NCBI GenBank assembly: GCA_018350325.1
Contig: JAEVLN010000002.1
Location: 682,001-746,000 of the forward strand
Source of the DNA: Globodera rostochiensis
Lineage: Eukaryota; Nematoda; Chromadorea; Rhabditida; Heteroderidae
Length of the DNA stretch: 64,000 bases
Direction of reading: 5' to 3'
Positions 57,325-64,000 of this stretch are shown here, in pieces. The notes under the pieces are model-generated. The model saw nothing but the letters and a program-made list of their open reading frames with translations. It ran no database searches and was not told where the DNA came from. Positions within the stretch are counted from its first letter, which is position 1; every line of letters begins with the position of its first letter. The position numbers were made by a program, and so were the translations under genes.

Positions 57325-59276
57325 CTAGACGCCTGTGGACGGTGGAACCGGAATATAAGTCGTAGTGGTAATAGATAGCTGTTCCTAGGGGTTTTCCTTT
57401 TTTTTATTTAATTTATTTGATTTCTTTTTTTTATTTATTTAATTTGTTTAAATTATGAACCCGTTCTTGGGCGGGCAAGCCCTCTCTGAGGTTGGGCAAG
57501 CCTTTGTGAGGCCGGGAAAGACTTTTTGATGCTGACCAATGTTTTTCCCAAGGACGGGCAAGCCCTTGTGTTTGAAATTTTTTTAAATTAAAATAGCAAT
57601 TTTTTTTATTTATTTTTCCTCTTTCAAATTTTTATTTATTTAAAAAATACACCCCAACTCCACTTAATTTTTACTACAGCAATTGTTCTATGGGGTGCAC
57701 TACTGGGTGGTTTCACCAGCAGTAAGGTTCTCTCTCTCTCCTTACGCTCGTATCTCTACCACTCTCTCACTTTTCCACACTATTTCACTTCCTACTTGAT
57801 CTTTCCATATCTCGATCAGTTTTGACCAAAACTTTACATTCTTTTTTTTCTTAAGTTTAGTTTTTTATGCTTTTTATTTATATAAAAATTATTTTTGAAA
57901 ATTTTAAATTTCAAAATTTAATTTTTTGAATTTTTGATTAAAATTGTCACTTTCTGTTGCTGGCCAAGCCTTTCCGGGGGCTGGGCAAGCCTTTTTTGGC
58001 TAGGGTAAGCCTTTCGGAGGGCTGGGCAAGCCTTTCTGGTAGCGTTTGAAACTTTTTAAAATAAAATTTCATTTTTTTATTATTTCATTTTTTCTTACAA
58101 TTTATCTATCTATCGAAATTAAATTAATTTCCTCCACTTAATTTTTCACTTCAACAACTGTTCTATGGGGTGCATTCCTGGGGGGTTACACCAGCAGTAA
58201 GGTTCTCTCTCTCTCATTACTCTTGTATCTCCACCTTTGTCTCTCCTTTTGCTCACTATTTCTCTTTCTCCTTGATCTGCCCATATCTCGATCAGTACTG
58301 ATCAGAATTGAACGAATTTTTTTTGTTGAGTTCAGTTTTTTATGCTGAATTTAATTATATATAAATTATTTCAAAAAATTTAAAATTTCAAAATTTAATT
58401 TTTTAAAATTTTTGTCCAAAATTGATTCTACCGTAACTTGATCAGTTTTGATCAGAAACGAAAAAACTTTTTTTTGTTAGACTCAGCTCATCAAGCTGAG
58501 TCTAAATAACTTTTCAATTACCCCCTAAGGCCAAATTCGAACTTTTCCTTTTTTGACCTCAGCCAAATATATGCATAAATTGGTTAGATCCCCCATTTCG
58601 ACCCCCAACCCGAACCAAACCGGGCAAGTGATATGTCATTTTGAAGCTCAGACATTGGGGCACCTCCTCCCACAAAATCAGCTCAAAGCTCAACCCAAAA
58701 AATTTCACCATGGAACTTGGCGCAAAAAAAAATAAATTTTTCGATTTTCAACAACCAATTTCGACCCCAAGTCGAACTTTTACAGACCCGACCAAATGAC
58801 ATTTTTTGTAGCTCATTATGTCCCCAACTTATAATTAACCAACCCCGAACCGAACCGAGCAAACCCCATCGTTTTTGTGAATTTCTCCCAAAACAGTCAA
58901 AAAAAAGTGCCATTTTTCGACTTTTTGTGACACGCAAAAGTCTATCACAAGTTATACCTACCCGGACACATGTTATACCATTCGAACGCAAATTTTGTCT
59001 AGTTGTGCCCTTTCTCCAAACCCAACACACCAAAAGCATGGTTTAAACCACTTTTGCCCCTCCAACTGCAACATGGTAGGCAAAAAGGGGCTCTTCTTTT
59101 TGGGCGGTTAGACCGTTCGACCCTTGTTAGGCAAAATTCGAAAATTCTTTCAACATACTTTTTTGCTACCCCTGGAACTTTACTACCATGCAAATTTTCA
59201 GACAAATCGAACCACACATCTCCGACATCAATGATTTCCCGCGGCGATCTAAAACACAATTTCCTTATAGTAGTAA
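57325..59276 (+). repeat. Satellite array unit 1 (1,952 bp)
   Basis: Starts CTAGACGCCTGTGGACGGTG. In order it holds: GGGCAAGCC words; TGTTCTATGGGGTGCA; CACCAGCAGTAAGGTTCTCT; a CT-rich tract; TGATCA-containing words; a hairpin (58479-58503); a long block from about 58530 to 59270 rich in TTCGACC and CCCAACC. Compared with unit 3 it has an extra internal copy of the GGGCAAGCC to TGATCA portion (about 57950-58278). Frames of 109-130 codons here (58717, 59003) are broken in other units. Confidence 0.9.
58479..58503. repeat. Perfect 10-bp-stem hairpin in satellite
   Basis: AGACTCAGCT-CATCA-AGCTGAGTCT. Repeats in every unit (59963-59985, 61585-61609, 63560-63582) with both loop variants (CATCA and CATCG). 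Conserved symmetry across diverged units suggests a constraint or repeated correction. Confidence 0.85.
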
Positions 59277-60758
59277 CTAGACGCCTGTGGACGGTGGAAC
59301 CAAAAAAAAATAGGGGGGCTTTCCTTTGGTTACTGTTCCTAGGGCTTATCATTTTAAAAAATTTAAATTGCATTTTTTCAATTTATTTAATTTGATTAAA
59401 TTATGAGCCTTCTCATGGACCGGGCAAGCCCCCTCTTCGGGGTTGGCCAGGCTTTTTATAGATCGGGCAAGCCATTTTTGAGGTTGACCACGGTTTTTAA
59501 GAAGGACGGGCAAGCCCTTGTGTTTGAAATTTTTTAAAATTTAAATTACAATTTTTTTATTTCCTTTTTCTCTTTTAAATTATTTTACTTTTTTTTAAAA
59601 TTAAACACTTTCAACTCCACTTAACTTTTCACTACAACAATTGTTCTATGGGGTGCATTACTGGGGGGTTGCACCAGCAGTAAGGTTCTCTCTCTCTCAT
59701 TACGCTCGTATCTCTACCTTTTCTCTCACTTTTCCACACTATTTCTTTTCTTCCTTGATCTGCCTATATCTCGATCAATTTTGATCAAAACCAAACAAAC
59801 TTTTTTTTGTTTAGCTCAGTTTTTTCTGCTGAATTTAATTATATAAAAATTATCTTAAAAAATTTAAAATTTCAAAATTTAATTTTTTAAATTTTTGATC
59901 AAAATTGAAAATTCTGTAACTTGATCAATTTTGATCAAAAGTGGTCAAATTTTTTTTTGTTCGACTCAGCTCATCGAGCTGAGTCTAAATATATATAAAT
60001 TAACTGCCTGAGGCAAAATTCGAACTTTTCATTTTTTGACCCCAGCCAAATACATGTGTAAAATGGTTAGACCCCCCAAATCGACTCCTAACCCGAACCA
60101 AAACGGGCAAGTGATATACCATTTTGAAGCCCAAACTCTGGCGCACCTCCTCCCACAAAATCAGCCTGAAACTCAACCCAAAAATTTTGAGCAGAAAAGT
60201 TGGCGCAAAAAAAAATTAATTTTTTCAACTTTGACGACCCAGTTCGACCTTAAGTCGAACTTTTACAGACCGGACCAAATGACATTTTTTGTAGCTAAGT
60301 ACCATCCCAACTTATAATTAACCAACCCCGAGCCGATCCGAGCAAACCCCATCGTTTTTGTGAATTTCTTCCAAAACAGTCAAAAAAAAGTGCCATTTTT
60401 CGACTTTTTGTTCCACGCAGAAGTCGAACACGGTTAGACCAATCCCCACCCAACATATACCATTCGAACGCAAATTTTGTCTAGTTGTGCTCTTTCTCCA
60501 AACCCAACCCACCAAAAGCATGCTTTAAACCACTTATGCCCCTCCAACTGCAACATGGTACCCAAAAAAGGGCTCTTCTTTTTGGGGCGTTAGACTTTTC
60601 GACCCTTAGTAGGTCGAAATTGGGGAAAAAAAAACCGTTCCATTGTTAAAACCTCGGAACTTTACTACCATGCAAATTTTCAGCCAAATCGAACCACAGG
60701 GAATCCCTGAATATCCATTTCCGCATCCTTTCAAAACAGAATTTCCTTATTATTAGAA
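59277..60758 (+). repeat. Satellite array unit 2 (1,482 bp)
   Basis: Same order of blocks but the most diverged of the four. Starts CTAGACGCCTGTGGACGGTG and contains the hairpin at 59963-59985. Confidence 0.9.
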
Positions 60759-62382
60759 CTAGACGCCTGTGGACGGTGGAACCGGAATATAAGTCGTAGT
60801 GGTAATAGATAGCTGTTCCTAGGGGTTTTCCTTTTTTTTATTTAATTTATTTGATTTCTTTTTTTTATTTATTTAATTTGTTTAAATTATGAACCCGTTC
60901 TTGGGCGGGCAAGCCCTCTCTGAGGTTGGGCAAGCCTTTGTGAGGCCGGGAAAGACTTTTTGATGCTGACCAATGTTTTTCCCAAGGACGGGCAAGCCCT
61001 TGTGTTTGAAATTTTTTTAAATTAAAATAGCAATTTTTTTTATTTATTTTTCCTCTTTCAAATTTTTATTTATTTAAAAAATACACCCCAACTCCACTTA
61101 ATTTTTACTACAGCAATTGTTCTATGGGGTGCACTACTGGGTGGTTTCACCAGCAGTAAGGTTCTCTCTCTCTCCTTACGCTCGTATCTCTACCACTCTC
61201 TCACTTTTCCACACTATTTCACTTCCTACTTGATCTTTCCATATCTCGATCAGTTTTGACCAAAACTTTACATTCTTTTTTTTCTTAAGTTTAGTTTTTT
61301 ATGCTTTTTATTTATATAAAAATTATTTTTGAAAATTTTAAATTTCAAAATTTAATTTTTTGAATTTTTGATTAAAATTGATCTGCCCATATCTCGATCA
61401 GTACTGATCAGAATTGAACGAATTTTTTTTGTTGAGTTCAGTTTTTTATGCTGAATTTAATTATATATAAATTATTTCAAAAAATTTAAAATTTCAAAAT
61501 TTAATTTTTTAAAATTTTTGTCCAAAATTGATTCTACCGTAACTTGATCAGTTTTGATCAGAAACGAAAAAACTTTTTTTTGTTAGACTCAGCTCATCAA
61601 GCTGAGTCTAAATAACTTTTCAATTACCCCCTAAGGCCAAATTCGAACTTTTCCTTTTTTGACCTCAGCCAAATATATGCATAAATTGGTTAGATCCCCC
61701 ATTTCGACCCCCAACCCGAACCAAACCGGGCAAGTGATATGTCATTTTGAAGCTCAGACATTGGGGCACCTCCTCCCACAAAATCAGCTCAAAGCTCAAC
61801 CCAAAAAATTTCACCATGGAACTTGGCGCAAAAAAAAATAAATTTTTCGATTTTCAACAACCAATTTCGACCCCAAGTCGAACTTTTACAGACCCGACCA
61901 AATGACATTTTTTGTAGCTCATTATGTCCCCAACTTATAATTAACCAACCCCTAAGCGATCCGAGCAAACCCCATCGTTTTTGTGAATTTCTCCCAAAAC
62001 AGTCAAAAAAAAGTGCGATTTTTCGACATTTTGTCTCCAGCATAAGTCCATCACAGGTTCGACTTACCCCCACATATGTTATACCATTCGAACGCAAATT
62101 TTGTCTAGTTGTGCTCTTTCTCCAAGCCCAATCCTCCCAGACCCTGCTTTAAACCACTTTTGCCCCTCTAACTGCAACATGGTACCCAAAAAGGGGCTCT
62201 TTTTTTTGGGCGGTTAGACCGTTCGACCCTTCCCGGACAAAAATTGTGGCAAAAAAAACCGTAACTTTGTAAAAACCCTGTTACTTTATTTTGGTGCAAA
62301 TTTTCAGACAAATCGAACCACGCAAAAAAAAGATCAATGATTTCCCCCCGGCACTTGAAAGCGACTTTTCTTATAATTAGAA
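60759..62382 (+). repeat. Satellite array unit 3 (1,624 bp)
   Basis: Nearly identical to unit 1 for its first 620 bp (60759-61380) and again from 61380 to about 61940, with the intervening 330 bp of unit 1 missing. The last 440 bp diverge. Hairpin at 61585-61609. Confidence 0.9.
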
Positions 62383-64000
62383 CTAGACGCCTGTGGACGG
62401 TGGAACCGGAATTGGTATTGAAGTGTTAATAGATAGCTGTTCCTAGGGTTTTTCTTTTTTTTATTATAGTTTAAAAATTATTTCTTTTCTTTTAATTTGA
62501 TTAAATTATAAGTTCGTTTTCTGGGCGGGCAAGCCCTCTCTTGGGTTGGGCAAGCCTTTGTGAGGCTGGGCAAGCCCTTTTTGATGCTAACCAATGTTTT
62601 CCACAAGGACGGGCAAGCCCTTGAGAGAGAATTTCGATTTTTTTATAATTTCAATCGAATTTTATTTGATTTAATTTACGTTAATTTTCGTCTCCCCTTC
62701 AATATCTCTATAACACTTTTCTTCTGAGTGTTTTGATTTATATGAGGTTAATTTTATTCTCTCTTAACATTTCACAAAAACAAATGTTCTATGGGGTGCA
62801 CTACTGGGGGGGTTACACCAGCAGTAAAAGGTTCTCTCTCTCTCCTTACGCTCGTGTCTCTATCACAATCTCTCTCTTTTGCATACTATTTCTCTTACTC
62901 CTTGATCTATCCATATCTCGATCAATTTTGATCAAAACTGGACAACCTTTTTTTTGTTAAACTCAGTTTTTAAAGCCGAATTTAATTATATAAAATTTAT
63001 TTTAAAAAATTTAAAATTTAAAAATTTAATTTTTTGAATTTTTGCTCAAAATTTATCATACTGTAACTTGATTAATCATAATTCAATAAACTTTTTTTTG
63101 TTGAGTTCAGTTTTTAAGCCGAATTTAATTATTTAAAATTATTATAAAAAATTTAAAATTTCAAAATTTAAATTTTGAAATTTTGAAATTTCTGATCAAA
63201 ATTGAAAATACCGTAACTTGTTCAATTCTGATCAAAACTTAACAAACTTTTTTTTGTTTGGCTCAGCTTTTTAAACTGCATTTAATAATATAAAATTTAT
63301 TTCAAAATATTTAGTATTTCAAAATTTATTTTTTTGAATTTTTGGTCAAAATTGTAAATACCGTAACTTGATCAGTTTTGATCAGAACTAAACAAACTTT
63401 TTTTTGTTTAGCTCAGCTTTTTAAACTGAATTTAATTATATAAAATTAATTTTTAAAAATTTAAAATTTCAAAATTTAATTTTTAAAATTTTTGCTTAAA
63501 ATTGAAAATTCCATAACTTGATCAATTTTGATCAGAAGTGGTCAAATTTTTTTTTGTTCGACTCAGCTCATCGAGCTGAGTCTAAATAACTTTTCAATTA
63601 CACCCTAAGGCCAAACTTGAACTTTTCACTTTTTCACCCCAGCCAAATATAGGCGTAAATTGGTTAGACCCCCAATTCGACTTTTAACCTGAACCAACCC
63701 GGGCAAATGATATACCATTTTGAAGCCCACACCTGGGCGCATGCCCTACCACAAAATCAGCCCTTTCTTCAACCAAAAAATTTTCACCATGGAACACGGC
63801 GCAAAAAAAAATAAATTTTTTCAACTTTGACAAGCCAGTTCGACCTCAAGTCTAACTTTTACAGACCCGGTCAAGAAACATTTATTGTAGCTTAACATCA
63901 TCCCAACTTATAATTAACCAACCCCTAAGCGATCCGAGCAAACCCCATCGTTTTTGTGAATTTCTCCCAAAACAGCCAAAAAAAAGTGCACTTTTTCGAC
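62383..64000 (+). repeat. Satellite array unit 4, runs off the window
   Basis: Starts CTAGACGCCTGTGGACGGTG. Contains an expanded set of about 150-bp subrepeats (62895-63560) and the hairpin at 63560-63582. It is cut by the window end within the TTCGACC-rich block. Confidence 0.9.
62895..63560 (+). repeat. About 150-bp subrepeats within satellite unit 4
   Basis: Four to five successive copies of ACTTGATCAATTTTGATCA, then CTTTTTTTTGTT-GCTCAG, TTTAATTATATAAAATT and TTTAAAATTTCAAAATTTAA words. The TTGATCA...TGATCAA palindromes are the most constant part. Confidence 0.8.

Noticed and set aside
58683..59395. 109-130 codon frames in the terminal array
   Set aside because: Both strands are open and the frames are interrupted in the other units, so they look like satellite read-through.
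57325..64000. Helitron array, because each unit starts with CTAG
   Set aside because: No hairpin lies within about 20 nt before the CTAG and no TC start follows it.
1..64000. CRISPR arrays, operons or bacterial promoters
   Set aside because: Nothing of this kind was seen; the repeats are eukaryotic transposable and satellite DNA.

Overview
This window looks like nuclear DNA of a nematode, probably a tylenchid plant parasite of the cyst-nematode type. The anchor is one complete seven-transmembrane chemoreceptor gene of the nematode-specific serpentine receptor class T (Srt) family on the minus strand at 21.4-24.3 kb. It has short introns, nematode-like TTTTCAG/TTTCCAG-type acceptors and fairly GC-rich exons. 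No bacterial, organellar or viral gene was recognised. The species assignment is inference.

Layout. (1) 1-17.3 kb and about 25.8-57.1 kb are very AT-rich. They are built from a limited set of modules (roughly 100-1200 bp) repeated two to five times in direct orientation with moderate divergence. Most modules carry a short, GC-richer, codon-like island of 40-150 bp. Islands often differ between copies of the same module, are swapped after a shared start codon, or are deleted as a block. Several islands are short ATG-to-stop frames of 15-55 codons; others are bounded by splice-like sites. No recognised protein family could be assigned to them. (2) 17.3-25.8 kb is a less AT-rich block holding the receptor gene, a broken gene for a probably secreted protein, and many small transposable elements. 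(3) 53.5-57.1 kb is a recent tandem duplication (about 1.55-1.6 kb unit, two copies plus a partial third). (4) 57.3-64.0 kb is an array of four 1.5-1.95 kb satellite-like units that runs off the window end.

Mobile DNA. At least eight non-autonomous elements with hAT-like features (8-bp flanking duplications and TAG/CAG-type inverted ends) are present, and one keeps a remnant of the hAT transposase C-terminal dimerisation region. There are also foldback elements, a GC-hairpin repeat nested in several of these, and tRNA-like internal-promoter fragments.

The most interesting feature is the mosaic of conserved AT-rich skeletons carrying exchangeable codon-like cassettes. In the clearest pair (2755 and 5834) nearly every third codon position of the island differs while the peptide is kept, yet the AT-rich flanks are much more alike. 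Ordinary duplication and drift do not easily give that pattern. It is compatible with cassette exchange between a diverged gene family and a repeated scaffold, but that mechanism is inference.

Limits: all comparisons were done by eye, module borders are approximate, and inverted copies would be under-detected. Reading frames of most islands are ambiguous because both strands are often open.
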